DNA of 64,000 nt from Siphlonurus alternatus (GCA_949825025.1 OX463778.1:2370501-2434500), one strand, 5' to 3'; positions 1 through 34,825 are shown, counted from the first letter of the stretch. Program-made: numbers and translations. Notes: generated by a model not told the origin, from the letters alone.

Positions 1-2884
1 ATCACGTGATCACAAACCACGTGATCACACAAACAAGGCAGAGGTAAATTCGTGTTGTCCAGAGATGATCTTAATCGTTAAATTGATTGTTATTTGTCTA
101 TTACATGACAACAACATGAGTATGCATAAATAATGATCATACAAATATGTTATTTTCTTTTTCCTAAGTGAAGAGAGTATATAAAAAATTATTCATTGCA
201 TGCGTAACTTTTATGTGAATATGTGATTTTTTCCGACATTTATAATGAACGCAGTATTTTAATTAATCACAATTATCAGTTTATTGGTTTAATTATTCTA
301 ATATACACTGCATGCTATTAATTAAAATTATTGCTATATAATAAATTATAAATGTATTGAGTATAACTGTAATTAAATAACAATAATTATTTCTTATATA
401 AAAGATATGACAGCAACTTTAATAATTTTATTTAATTGTTATAATATATTATATAATTATTATATGTGTAGTTTTAACTTGTCAATTTAATTTTATAACA
501 TATGTTTGAATAAATTATGCTAAAGTATAATGAATAAAATTATTTTTATTGTATTACAAAACCCTACCACATAAAGAATTATGATATTTTATGATTACTA
601 TATACATTGTACTCAACAATAAACTCATAATAAACATAATTAATGAACACTATAATGAACTCTTAACAATTAAGTTGATAACACTATGAAATTATCAACT
701 AACATGAAGCAGGAAGGAAGTATTGTTATCTGAGACGCTGTGAGAAGGTTAAATTTCAACCTTGAATTCGCAGAGATTTATTTGAGTGCCAAATTAACAA
801 AGCGAAGCGAGCATTAAGGCTCATTTTCCCATACTAAATCATTTGATGCACGCACGCACGGTCAAGGTTGGGGAAAGTGCACTAGACATGTTTCTTATTC
901 CAATTATGATACATCTCGACGAGTTTTATTTAATTTATACTTTCTAACTTTATTTATTGATCCAGTCAGGGCCAGGGTTGCGCGCATTGCTTTTCTATTT
1001 TCAGACAAGAATGTTGATTATTTTATTGCTGATTAAATAAATTCTTAATAATATATGAAAGTAACAAATATTTTGGTTATGCTCTTATTAGTCTTATAAA
1101 AAAAATTATTATGATAGTCAATAAAAAGTGTTTAATAATTTTTATTTTTGTTTATTTATTGAATTGTTTGAAATCCACTGTCCAAAGAATTATTAGAATG
1201 ATTTTGTTAAAAGATATTAGGCCTGTTCGTAAACCCTGCTCGGTGTACACTTTCTACACCCAATCGACCTTATATCCCATGTACATAAGGTCGATTGGGT
1301 GTAGAAAGTGTACACCGAGCAGGGTTTACGAACAGGCCTATTGTGTATAAAATTTGCTCATCAGTGGCCAGGGTAATGATTTTATTTCTATCTGTTGGCG
1401 TGCAAAATTTTTTAGCGTTTTTTTTTTGGCAAACAGTATTTTAGACCATACATAATGAAGCCACTAACAATTACGGACACCGCGTGTTCTTGATTTTTTT
1501 TTGTTTTTTTACTTTGTGTAATATGCCTCGATTGATATATATATATATAATTATATATTGTATATTGCTAATTTATTTCAAGCTTTTACGAAACCTCTAA
1601 TGAATGAATGAATGAAGGTGACACATGTTTCATCATATATGAAGTAAAATATTGTATATATTGTCATTTTAAAACAATTTCCCTTTACGGCTACTTGCTA
1701 AACATTTTCAATTTTTCATGTATGACATCATGTTGGGTTGCAAACAGGATTTTATTAAAGACTTCTAAAAAGAATGAACAGTACACAACTTGAAGTACCA
1801 CATGATAATTACAATGAGGAAAAAAACAAACATGAGATATTGTCAGAAAATCAAAGAATTACGTCACTCATAGTTTTTTTTTTAAAGAATTATTACGCAT
1901 ATTCCACATGCAAGACCTGTTATGAACAAAAGACTATATTTATATTGAATGCTGCATGCATATACGTTTTTTTGATAGTATAAAATTATTGCTGTAAGAC
2001 GATAATTTCATGCATTGTCAATGAAGAACAAAAGTCAACAGAAGCTCAGGTCACGAAATTAGCCAAAGGTTACGAAATGCACCTGTTATTTTGTCACACG
2101 ATCATCTCGCAGGTGACGTGATACGAAAGCAAGTCGTGGCGTCATCGTTAATGGAGAAAGTCGCGTGGGCTGCACTTTTACCTGGCCGCACCCCGCACCG
2201 CGCCCGCGGCAAGTTTCCCTGCATCATACAAGATAATCACGTGATTTACATCTTCATGTTAATTACACAACTAATGTTCTTTTTAAAGTTGTCACTAAAA
2301 CTTTGTTTTATATTTTTCTTCGTCCAGACAGAATTTAACCTAGAAAGTAAACATTATTGTATGATAACTAGAGTTTTTTTTTTATTGTTTACATGAAAAT
2401 TTAATTTTGTTTTGTATTTAAACATACATTATTAATTAAATTAGTATTAAATGATATGATTTTAATGGTCGAATGTTAAATTTAAATATTGATACATCAT
2501 GTATCAATATGATACATCATGATACTCTGAAGAGAAGTAGAGTGATAAAAAAAATCAATGAATCCATGTATTTAAATAGTTTGTTTTAATTAAGTTGCAT
2601 GCAGAAGAATTTTAATTTAAGAAAAAAGACTTTGATAATAAATAATTATAAATAAAACAATTTAAATATTAAATAATTATTAAATAAAAAATAATTAAAT
2701 TATTGCAATAATCTACTTGTACAAAATTTCATACCAATTACGTTACAAAAATAATACATCCAAACATCATATATTTCATAACATACACCAAGTATGTACT
2801 GATGGTTGGTAAATTAGCACGTGTTTCATTAATCACCACGATGAATGAAAGTCCCGCCAGGTGTTTCTCAGTCCTCGCTCAGTC
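1..2884. other. AT-rich upstream region, no gene seen
   Basis: Only short chance reading frames are present. Visible items are two CACGTGATCA motifs in the first 30 bases, a near-perfect hairpin at 1218-1340 (own entry) and a GC-richer patch at about 2100-2230 containing GTGACGTGA and GCGCCCGCGG. The patch may be regulatory for the gene starting at 2885, but there is no direct evidence of that. Confidence 0.5.
1218..1340. repeat. 123-bp near-perfect palindrome (hairpin MITE)
   Basis: Two arms of about 55 bases are exact reverse complements and start AGGCCTGTTCGTAAACCC. They surround a loop of about a dozen bases (ATCCCATGTAC). A degraded relative of one arm end, GTTTACGTCAAACAGGCCTA, lies near 25398-25420. 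This looks like a foldback or miniature inverted-repeat element. No coding capacity is claimed. Confidence 0.75.
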
Positions 2885-24300
<21,416 letters not shown>

Positions 24301-25712
24301 GTTTAAAAGTAGAGATTTACTAGTTTTACAGATTTTGACGATGTTCGATGCAAGTAAAATATTTGTATAAATTTATTCATTCAATTTTTTTTATCGATTA
24401 ATTGTCATATAAAAATTAAATTTATTAATAATAGCTGAAACGACCGAGCTTAATTATTATTACAATCCAATTAAGTCATGCAAGTACAATACGTTCAAAC
24501 ATTTTACACAAATGAATGGGAAATATTGTTGTTTCTAGGAATGTTTTAAACATAATAACTATTAATATTTTTATAATGGATATACAGTGTATAACTTTTT
24601 GCTTTTAATATTAATTTATTGCATATACTTTCAAATTTAATTACTCAAAACTTAAATTTACGATAATTAAGGAATAATGAAGATAAATATATTCACACTG
24701 TTCAAATTAATGATGTGTTCTAGCTAAAATTGGGAATCTGACTATTTATTGTTACATATGTAATTGACGAACTTTCACCATGAAATTGTCATATGAAATA
24801 AATTATATTTTTCTAACATGTATTGTGAATGTGTCTTTGTTATAAACCCCATCTCTTTTCTGTGAAGTTCAATTTTCTGTAACAGTTAATTTTTTGAGAT
24901 AATTATCTTTTTAATATATCTCTATGCGTTACATTTAATAATTAAATTAGAGAACTATAATAAAGAATTAAAATGACTCAAAGAATATTATATAATTTAT
25001 AAAAATTTAAATAAATTATCTACAGTATTATAATATATATAATACATCAGTAATTATGTAATAATTATACATTATATTATACTCGCATTGTATATCGTTT
25101 AACCGGGTATTTGTTCCAACTTTACAATTGTATAGCAGATCGATTGAGTTTTATAATACGAGCTAAAAATACGAACGATTGGTTTTAAATCATAATTAAT
25201 TATAGTTTATTTTAATTATGATTTTTTTATGTTTAACGTATTACATATAGCTTAATATTAAGTTTATCAATGTATAATAGTAAAAAAAAAATAATAAATA
25301 GGAAGTAAATAACCCGGTTGATCAACTTTAAATTCTCAAGTCTTAATTAATTGTGGCATAATATGTTTCTTAATTTGATTGCATGCGCCAAGCAGGGGGT
25401 TTACGTCAAACAGGCCTATATTAATATATACCTTAAATTTATATAATCCTGAATATATATTTTTAAATGATCATATATATATATATATTGCATGATTATA
25501 AATAACTACGGTCTCTGGTTTACAGCAAGGTTAATAATAATATGCTCCACTGTGATGAAAAAAGAAATTATTATAATACCATAAGTATAACCTTGATTTA
25601 CACTTTACAGGGTGGTTTCATAGCTTCGTACGCGCTCACGGACCGTACGCGCTTCCAGGTACGCTTCGTACGAATTTCATAAAAATTGCGCGAAATATTT
25701 TTATTTTCTCCA
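24301..25712. other. intergenic AT-rich region
   Basis: Contains the 3' UTR of the upstream gene, with AATAAA at 24797, and a degraded relative of the 1218-1340 hairpin near 25398-25420. At about 25620-25680 a short GC-rich imperfect inverted repeat has CTTCGTACG at both ends. No gene is seen. Confidence 0.5.
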
Positions 25713-25797
25713 CGAGTGTGCTGTTATCTGATGGCTTTAGTGAGAACTGTCTGGACAATTTGAAGTTTATAATCTCGACATTTTCCAGCATATCATT

Positions 25798-25915
25798 GTC
25801 TACGGCCATATCACGTTGAATGCACCGGTTCTCGTCCGATCACCGAAGTTAAGCAACGTCGAGCGCGGTTAGTACTTGGATGGGTGACCGCCTGGGAATA
25901 CCGCGTGCTGTAGAT
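25798..25915 (+). rRNA. 5S rRNA gene 1
   Basis: 118 nt. The ends GTCTAC and GTAGAT can pair as helix I. Internal Pol III control regions are clear: box A AGTTAAGCAACG and box C GGATGGGTGACCGCCTGGG. A T-run terminator lies at about 25920-25928. The sequence agrees with arthropod 5S RNA. It is one of four copies in alternating orientation. Confidence 0.93.
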
Positions 25916-26204
25916 ATACTTTTTTTTTCACCGAGTGTTTCCATAAATTTCAGTTCCAAATAATAAAGCCAGCTATGTGATGAAAGCAGAAAGTCAAATA
26001 AAAATTATTGTTGATTAATTGATGTTTTTTTTTCTTGCTATGTTTTTAATTAAGTCTACGCAGCGTGATGTTTTTTTCCATCAGAAATATTTCAAATTTT
26101 GAATCAATTAACATAATCATTAAATTTTTTTTTCGGGACAAAAAATTAGATTGTGGCTTAATTAATTATTTACATTACTATAAAACATTCGAATAAAAAA
26201 ATGC

Positions 26205-26322
26205 ATCTACAGCACGCGGTATTCCCAGGCGGTCACCCATCCAAGTACTAACCGCGCTCGACGTTGCTTAACTTCGGTGATCGGACGAGAACCGGTGCAT
26301 TCAACGTGATATGGCCGTAGAC
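26205..26322 (-). rRNA. 5S rRNA gene 2
   Basis: Inverse of gene 1 and convergent with it, 118 nt. On the - strand it is followed by a T-run (A-run at about 26195-26201). The internal control boxes are intact. Confidence 0.93.
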
Positions 26323-26654
26323 AATGATTCGATGGAAAATGTCGAGATTATAAACTTCAAATTGTCCAGACAGGTTCTCATTACAGCCATCAGATGACAG
26401 CACACTCGCCGTTCATGGAAAAAAATATAATATTTTGTGCAATTTAAAAAATAAATAAATAAATCAAAATAAAATTAAATGAATGAAAAATATTTTATAA
26501 TAAAAGTTATTTATTTAATTATTTATTTTTTAAATTGCACAAAATATTATATTTTTTTCCATGAACGGCGAGTGTGCTGTCATCTGATGGCTGTAATGAG
26601 AACCTGTCTGGACAATTTGAAGTTTATAATCTCGACATTTTCCGTCGTATCATT

Positions 26655-26772
26655 GTCTACGGCCATATCACGTTGAATGCACCGGTTCTCGTCCGATCAC
26701 CGAAGTTAAGCAACGTCGAGCGCGGTTAGTACTTGGATGGGTGACCGCCTGGGAATACCGCGTGCTGTAGAT
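26655..26772 (+). rRNA. 5S rRNA gene 3
   Basis: 118 nt with intact control boxes, divergent from gene 2. The terminator T-run begins a few bases after GTAGAT (GCATTTTTTT). Confidence 0.93.
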
Positions 26773-27060
26773 GCATTTTTTTATTCGAATGTTTTATAGT
26801 AATGTAAATAATTAATTAAGCCACAATCTAATTTTTTGTCCCGAAAAAAAAATTTAATGATTATGTTAATTGATTCAAAATTTGAAATATTTCTGATGGA
26901 AAAAAACATCACGCTGCGTAGACTTAATTAAAAACATAGCAAGAAAAAAAAACATCAATTAATCAACAATAATTTTTATTTGACTTTCTGCTTTCATCAC
27001 ATAGCTGGCTTTATTATTTGGAACTGAAATTTATGGAAACACTCGGTGAAAAAAAAGTAT

Positions 27061-27178
27061 ATCTACAGCACGCGGTATTCCCAGGCGGTCACCCATCCAA
27101 GTACTAACCGCGCTCGACGTTGCTTAACTTCGGTGATCGGACGAGAACCGGTGCATTCAACGTGATATGGCCGTAGAC
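27061..27178 (-). rRNA. 5S rRNA gene 4
   Basis: 118 nt with intact control boxes, convergent with gene 3. It is followed on the - strand by the terminator T-run (A-run at about 27049-27056). Confidence 0.93.
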
Positions 27179-27363
27179 AATGATGTGGTGGAAAATGTCG
27201 AGATTATAAACTTCAAATTGTCCAGACAGTTCTCACTAAAGCCATCAGATGACAGCACACTCGCCGTTCATGGAAAAAAATATAATATTTTGTGGAATTT
27301 AAAAAAAAAAATAAATAAAATAAAATAAATAAATAACTTTTATTATAAAATATTTTTTATTTA

Positions 27364-27512
<149 letters not shown>

Positions 27513-27714
27513 AAAATCAAATTACATAATGACCATGCATGCATATTAATGCAGCAATCCAATATCCAATATACTAGCTGTAATTATGGTACATTATATG
27601 CGTATATATGAATCGAGTACATTTATACTCTGCTATAGAAAATAAGATGAATAATATAATAATAATTTTCAGCAAATAATTTTACACGATTTTTATATAC
27701 TTATCTTACATTAC

Positions 27715-28070
27715 TTACCAAATTCATAAAAAATTTGAAAAAAATTTGAGTGACAGTGTGACAGCAGTACCTAAAAGCCATAAAAAAATTTCAAGACAAT
27801 TATTCATCGAGCCGATTTTTTTTTAATTAATTTTTTTAATTTTCAGCATAAGGCTTTCCCATGGAGAGCCAAAATAAAAACTTAATTAAAAAAAAAACGG
27901 CTCGAATAATTGTCTTGAATTTTTTTTATGTCTTTTAGGTACTAAAATCTGTCACTCAAATTTTTTTCAGAATTTTTGTGAATTTAATTGTTAAGGTTTA
28001 CATGTTAATCAAATGGGACTAAATAAACAACTGATTGGCGTTACGGTCGCCGTCACTTTTACCCTTAACA
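27715..28070. mobile_element. degraded MITE, GGTAGAGATAA family
   Basis: Inverted arms share AAATTTTTTTCAGAATTTTT, CCTAAAAGCCATAAAAAAAT and GAGCCGATTTTTT with the element at 33501-33896. The right end (GGCGTTACGG through ACCCTTAAC) is mutated. Confidence 0.65.
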
Positions 28071-28742
28071 TTTTGCTGATTGATGTAGCCCATTCATTTA
28101 TATATGATTATTTAATATACTATGATAAAAATTATGTTCATGCATATTTCTAACCTTTCTTTCAATTTAATTTTTAATTTGCCATTTCCGTAAGATTTTG
28201 ATTATTTAAAAATAATTATAAATAAATATATATGCAACTTTGAACGTTCATATAATATGTATTCATTTTTAAATTTTTTTTAATCATCTCTCAGATAAAA
28301 AGTCAAGAAAATATTATAATGTATTGTTATAGTAAGTTTTCTGTACAATAAAATTTATGTCATAGATAATGACTGCAAAGCATCTCTTTTATACTGTATA
28401 GCTAGAAAAATGTAACAATAATTCCCAAATCACCCACATCATAATATCATATATTGCATAATGAACAATAAAATTATATAACTATATATTTCGCAATGTT
28501 ATGTGTATATACGTACCAGTATGATTCATCACTAGTATTTTCCTTGTTTTAAAACTTTTGCATAAAAAATACATTAGCATCACAGCTAGACTGTACTTAA
28601 TTTTGCATTTAAAATTTGACGTAAATTGTACACTGTTTGGGATTGGCTAACGAACAGGATCAAAATCAGCTGTGACCAATCAAATCGCGGCTGCTTATCA
28701 GATGGTGTAATTAATGTTATCACTGACCTCCCGCAAGGGTGT

Positions 28743-28748
28743 CACGTG
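28743..28748. promoter_or_regulatory. E-box CACGTG upstream of annexin gene 1
   Basis: GTCACGTGGTC lies about 90 bp before the start codon. A TCAGTTGG initiator-like motif is near 28804. This is an inferred promoter element. Confidence 0.3.
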
Positions 28749-28834
28749 GTCATGTTAACCGGCGAGGACTAGCACGAGCTTGCAACACTTACTGTAATTT
28801 AGTTCAGTTGGCACCAAGTACTGAGCGGTGCACC

Positions 28835-30137
28835 ATGAGCTATCCTGGTTACCCGCCGTACCAACAGCCCGTAAGTATCATATATATATATTTATACTAT
28901 TTTTTAATTGAATTATGAGCCTTAGAGACAAAGACAGACACGGGGAAAAAACAATCATTTGAAATTGAGGAATGTTAGGGTATTACAGATTTTTTTTTTT
29001 TTTTTTTTTTTTTTATAGCCTCCAGAATGAATAATATAAAATCGAAGATGTTACTATAATAATTGGTTATTGATTTGATTTTGAATTAGCTTTATATCAG
29101 GTATCTGCGAAGCATGCAAATATATAATAATAATTACATAATGTTATAAATAATAATAATTATATGATATTTATCCTGGCAAGCAGGACACCCTTCAGGT
29201 GACCTCCGACAATATAATAATTTGTCACAAATATTAATTCATTATCTAAAAGTTTACATATATAATTGAATTAATTTTTTTTTTTTAAATTTAGTAATAA
29301 CTGTTTTAGTTTATTTCTATTATTTATAAATTCTGTTGTTTTTAATACAAAAAAAGTTATCTTTAAAGAGACTTGTATTACTGTACTATAATAATGAGGC
29401 CGCGCATGCAGGTGCCATATGCTGGTTTGTGATAGAAAATATAATTATCAGTTTTTTTTAACTGTTATACAAATTATATTCGTATCTTCGGTCACCTCCT
29501 ATATAAATAATTTTCTATTGTTGCAGAGCAACTCGTATCCTCCGACACAACAACCGTATCCTGAAGAAAGAAGGGACATCAACTCGCCCTTTGCGTACTC
29601 CACTCCTCCGTATCCGGTTCAACAGCCTCTTAAATTCACAGCCAACACCGCCCCAGCCTATCCCAACGCTCCATATCCCAGCTCCAGAGAGAACAATATC
29701 CCAAACTTGCCACCTTATCCCTCGTCTACAAACAATCCCTATCCAAACTACCAACCTCCTCCATATCCCCAAGAAAACACCTCCCAGAATGCTCCTTATT
29801 ATCAAGGTCAGCAGTATCAACAAACTAACCCTGGAAATAATCCAAACCCATCTTCAGGTACAAAAGAACTAGGCATGTCTTCAATATTTCAAAAATTAGA
29901 GAGTTATTTTTCTCCATCTACTAGCCCTCCTGTTGGGACAATCCAACCACAGACAGCTTATGTACAACAGGCAGCTCCCATCCCAGCATATCCAAACGCA
30001 GCTTACCAAGGGTACAATCCTTCGATGTATCCAAATTTGGCTCCGGCCGCCCCCTACCAGCCCGAGGAAATACGACAATCGTTCCAGCAACCACAGCAAA
30101 GTGCCCCCATTTACCCTCAGACAGAGAACTATAACAG

Positions 30138-30219
<82 letters not shown>

Positions 30220-33200
30220 GGTGCTGCAATGTATCGTCCTCAGATGGAGAACTATAACAGACAACCTGGAGAAAATGCTTCAGTGGACGATCTCTCCAGA
30301 CAGGTGTCCAATGTCCAGCTAACGTCAAGGACCGAGGAGGTATCAGTGACACCTGTTGAGAAGGTAGGAGTCACGATTAATATCTTTATATTTTCTATGG
30401 TGCCTCGTTAGAGGAGGGGCTGAGGTTTCCTTACTATATTTTTTCATTAAATTGAATATTAGAAAATTAGAATATTGTTACTGTCATTTCTATATTAGTC
30501 ATTTGAATTGGCTTTGCAGCATTCCCTAAAGTCTCACGATTAAGTATATTTTACAAAATTTGATGTCAATAAATTTAATTATTTTAAATTATATTGTAAC
30601 ACAACAGAGTAGAACAGCAACAAAAGAGAGTTCAAATGTTCAAATCAGATATTTCGGTACTTCGAAGCTAATTAGCAGACATAATGATGTAATTGCTCAA
30701 TAAATCACGTGACAGCCGACGCCGAGCCTGACCCCCGCCTCTCCGTTCGAGCCCCGCCGTGACGCCGAGGCGCTGCGCAAGGCCATGAAGGGGCTGGGGT
30801 GTGACGAGACGGCCGTGGTGAACGTGCTGGCCCATCGCTCCAACCTGCAGCGTCTGGAGATCGCCAGGCAGTACAAGACACTCTACGGCAAGGTGGGTCG
30901 CGAATGTCGTGATTAATGCAGTGGGGCTGGTTGCATAAATAGCAAGAACTCTCAATTTGAGAATATTATTATTTTTTATCTCTGCAGTTTTCAAAGTTCG
31001 TCAAATTTTAAAATTTAAAAAAACAACAATTTAAAATTTTAATTTTAAAATTTTTAATTTTTTGAAATTTTTAAATTCGCACAATTTTCTTTCGTATCTT
31101 TTAAAAGTCTTTTGTAATATAATTTTATAGCATATACTTCAAAATTGATTACAAATAACGTTTCTTTTAACCGTGGAACGTGGTAACCTGACCGAGGAAA
31201 GGTCCGACGAGGATAATTGATTGCAGACCGAGTCACCAACAAGCCACGTGCAAAAATCACACACCCTTCTCCCTGATTTGTATCTCTTGTCATACAATTA
31301 ACGTGATTTTACCTCCGGTGACAGGACCTGGTGTCAGGGTTGCGCTCGGAACTGGGTGGCAAGCTGGAGCTGCTCATGTTGGCGTGCATGACGCCCCTGG
31401 CGGAGTTTTACTGCAGCGAGCTGAGGCGGGCCGTGAGCGGGCTGGGCACTGACGAGGACTGCATGATCGAGATTCTGTGCACCCTGGACAACCAGACCAT
31501 GAGCGCCGTCAATGCAGAGTACACCAAGAGTAAGTGTGCTGATTTGGGAGCCGATGTCAATGGAACAAATAGTGGACACAACTGACAATGAGTGTGAGAT
31601 TTATCAGCTGTCTCACTAACCACGTTTAGTGTCATTGAATTAGAGTGGCGTTAACCACGGTTTGTGAGAAACCTGTGGATAACTCTTTCGTGAATTGCCC
31701 CTAATGTAACCAAATTTTCGGGGTGAGGGAGATTAATTATATTGGTACTGTATTCTTTAAAGAGCGCTAAAATACTGCAATACGGTCTCCATACACACTG
31801 TTTTCGTGCATTGTTATTTACCTTATAGGCGGTAGAGTGTCAATTTGTCATAATAAAAATTAATTTCAATGTTGCCAGTAAAGTCAGTTTGAATATATAA
31901 AATTCAAAATTGAATAAAAAATGTAATGTAATTTTAACATTTGAAATAAATTTGCGATTGAATCTGAAATTTCACGGAGACTTTAACGCTGGGTACTTTT
32001 TTCTTCTGTTGACCTATTTGACCTTGACGTCACTGTCCGCAGTGTTCAAGACGACCCTGGAGAAGGACGTCCAGGGGGACACTTCCGGTCTGCTGCGGCG
32101 CCTGCTGGTGGCGCTGTGTCAAGGCGCCAGGGACGAGGAAGGCCGCGTGGACGTCGAGGCCGCCAGAGCAGATGCGCAGGAGCTCTACAGCGCAGGTCAG
32201 TTCAGCGAATTTTGTCTAACAGGATATTATTTGTTTATACAATTATTTGTGTTCCAATTTTATAAAGTAATTTTGTTTATCTTTGTATTAATTGCTATGT
32301 TTGCTCAATAAACATTTATTATAATAATTATTAACCAGAATTAAGTTTCAGACTGTAATAAAATTGATAAAAATTCTGTTTGATCAAGTGGTAGCCTTTT
32401 AAAAAAACTCTATACTGCTGGAATAATTAAAAGCAGCGTCGGTTAAACGTTAAAAATTTAAATTGACAGTGAGTATATAGATATTTTTATATATTTTTAA
32501 TTAATCATCTAATGTATATACATATACCAATATCGTGTAGTTTTCTTTGTATCGTATGTACACAACACTCAATACAACAATTAATGTTTTGCTATACACA
32601 AAACAAAATGCAATATAATTTCAACATTTGCAATACATTTGCACAACACCAAAGAACATATATATGCCAAGTTTGGTAACACACTGCATGTCCCAGGTGA
32701 GGGCAAGCTGGGCACGGACGAGTCCACTTTCATGGCGGTGCTGGCGTCCCGCAGCTTCGCCCACCTGCGCCAGGTGTTCTCCGAGTACGAGAAGATCTCA
32801 AACCACCCCTTCGAGCACGCCGTCAAGTCCGAGTTCTCGGGGAACCTCGAGAAGGCGCTTCTGGCCGTGGGTCAGTATCATTGTTTTGTGGGGGGAAACT
32901 AGATTATGTTCAGAGGTGCGGAGAAAGAATACTGAGTTCAGAGTCTATCTAAAAGAAAAATAATTGTTCTGGGAAGTATCTTTAAAATTAGAAATGTGGA
33001 ATTAAGAAGCTGATTGCATATATTATATAAACGAGATCTATTATAATTTTAAGTTTTAAGCCAGCTTAAGTTTGTTTCTTTTCATTATTGCAACAATGAA
33101 AACGAACAAAGTTAAGCCTGGATTATAGAGTTAGACCTCGTCTATATATGCAATCGCCGCAGCTGATAGATATCGACAATTTGTCATGATTAAAAAATGT

Positions 33201-34275
33201 CTTGTTATTCCAGTGAAATGCGTACGCAGTCGAGCGGAGTTTCTGTCGGAGTTAGTGCACGCCTCAGTGGCGGGTCTGGGAACTAAAGACCGCGCGCTGA
33301 TTCGTCTGGTGGTGACTCGTGCAGAGCTGGACCTGGGTGACGTGAAGATCGCCTTCCAGAACAAGTACGGCAAGAGTTTGGCGGCCTGCGTCGCGGTAGG
33401 TACCTAAAACGATGAAATTCCAAATATCTGAATTTGTCTACACTGTGAAAACTAGCACTCTAGCAGCAGACTAAACTGCATGAACACTTAATGAGAAGCT
33501 TTAAGGTAGAGATAACATCGAACAGCTGTTCGACGTAATCCCCTTTGATTAACATGTAAACCTTAGCAAATTGACAAAAATTCTGAAATTTTTTTGAGAG
33601 GCAGATATTAGTGTCTAAAAGCCATAGCAAAAGTTTCAAAAATATTTAACGAGCCGATTTTTTTAAATTAATTTTTTAGTTTGGCTCTCCATGGGAAAGC
33701 CCTATGCTGAAAATTAAAAAAATAAATTTAAAAAAAAAAACGGCTCGTTAAATGGTTTTGAAATTTTTTCTATGGCTTTTAGGCACTAATATCTGCCCCT
33801 CAAAAAAATTTCAGAATTTTTGCCAATTTGCTAAGGTTTACATGTTAATCAAAGGGCACTACGTCAATAAGCTGTTCGGCGTTATCTCTACCTTAATATT
33901 GACGACACAATTCTCTCAGCCAATGAAAATCTAGCGCGCGAACTCGTGCGCGCGATGACATGTTCTATCAAGCTTCCTATCCTTTAACCCAGCGGTACCT
34001 GGTTTTTAATTTTTTTCGGTGGTTCTTATGAAGGGCAAGATTAATAATTCATATGAGCCACGGCAAAGATCACTTTACACGACATAAAAAATATTCGAGA
34101 TTTTGTGCAGCATAAAATTTGAATGAAAAAAATAAATAAGATTTTTCTCCTAACAAACCTTATGGAGCGATGTCAGAATGCGGCGCTGCGGCATTTTTAA
34201 GATGAAGCTTGTCATTTGTTGCAGGGTGACACGTCTGGAAACTACAAGAAAATGCTGCTTGCCATGATTGGATAA
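28835..34275 (+). CDS. annexin with long Pro/Tyr/Gln-rich N-terminus, gene 1 (604 aa)
   Basis: Eight exons: 28835-28870, 29527-30363, 30716-30892, 31325-31529, 32043-32195, 32697-32870, 33214-33395 and 34225-34275. All sites are GT-AG and in phase; the sum is 1,815 nt. Residues 1-291 are low-complexity: MSYPGYPPYQQP, many PYP motifs and a run of 27 Gln. Residues about 305-604 form four annexin repeats with type II Ca2+ loops KGLGCDE, SGLGTDE, GKLGTDE and AGLGTKD. The protein ends YKKMLLAMIG. Annexins bind acidic phospholipids in a Ca2+-dependent way at membranes. The long N-terminus is typical of the arthropod annexin B11/vertebrate A7-A11 type. AATAAA is at 34354. It is a tandem paralogue of 35676-40289. 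The first residue of loop 1 after GLG is Cys instead of Thr. Confidence 0.93.
30139..30219 (+). repeat. pure (CAA)27 polyglutamine run
   Basis: Twenty-seven uninterrupted CAA codons lie in exon 2 of annexin gene 1, flanked by near-duplicate coding segments (PQTENYNRQ before, PQMENYNRQ after). Frames on the other strand or phase that read as Leu, Val or Asn runs are shadows. A run this pure is expected to vary in length. Confidence 0.95.
33501..33896. mobile_element. MITE, TTAA GGTAGAGATAA family, intron 7 of annexin 1
   Basis: The ends are TTAAGGTAGAGATAAC and GTTATCTCTACCTTAA, with long inverted arms including CATGTAAACCTTAGCAAATT and GAGCCGATTTTTT. TTAA at both ends could be a duplicated TTAA target. 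Relatives are at 27715-28070 and 62062-62432. Confidence 0.8.
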
Positions 34276-34353
34276 TCCAGACTCTATATATTTATATATA
34301 TATTATATATATATACACGAATATGATATTATACTGCATGTACATTTAATGGA

Positions 34354-34359
34354 AATAAA
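34354..34359 (+). terminator. poly(A) signal of annexin gene 1
   Basis: AATAAA lies 79 bases after the stop codon, in an AT-rich 3' UTR. Confidence 0.6.
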
Positions 34360-34640
34360 AAATACTATATTGAATATTATTTATTTTAATGAACTTGGAT
34401 AAATTATTCTTTGCATGTCAATAAAATTTATGATATAATTAAAATTAATTTCATTTAATAATTAAAGCACACGCTATTAAATACTTAATTATTTTAAAGA
34501 CTTCCCAACTTGCTTAAATACAAAACAGAAGCAAAGCATCTTCTCGGACACAAATAAGAATGAAACAATGTCATTCAAAATAGCAGGGGATTTTATACTT
34601 TTGACGTACAAATGAGTGAAAAGGAGTACAAAAGTTAATA

Positions 34641-34825
34641 ATGGGGGACATTCACAAAGCACTTTAACCCCCACTTTAGCCCCGATTTTTAACCCTGGTG
34701 CCAAACATGGTGCTAAGCTCTGAGCTTAACATGATTAGCCCCTGGTTTAGTACCATGTTTAGCATACCAGGGTTAAAAATCGGGGCTGAAGTGGGGGTTA
34801 AAGTGCTTTGTGAATGTCCCCCAAT
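34641..34825. mobile_element. MITE, GGGGGACATTC family (intergenic)
   Basis: The ends are ATGGGGGACATTCACAAAGC and GTGAATGTCCCCCAAT. The arms contain CACTTTAACCCCCACTTTAG and CCGATTTTTAACCCTGGTG. Together they can fold almost end to end. It lies between the two annexin genes. Confidence 0.85.

Larger units (their letters stand above)
25713..27263. repeat. 1.55-kb palindrome carrying four 5S rRNA genes
   Basis: Left and right halves are inverse copies about a centre near 26488, including the 5S genes, their flanks (ACAATTTGAAGTTTATAATC) and the roughly 290-bp spacers between convergent genes. Small differences are present, such as TCCAGCATATC against TCCACCACATC beside the outer genes. Confidence 0.9.

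Noticed and set aside
29896..30352. Leu-, Val- and Asn-run frames overlapping annexin exon 2
   Set aside because: Other-frame readings of the (CAA)27 run. The Gln frame is continuous with the annexin gene.
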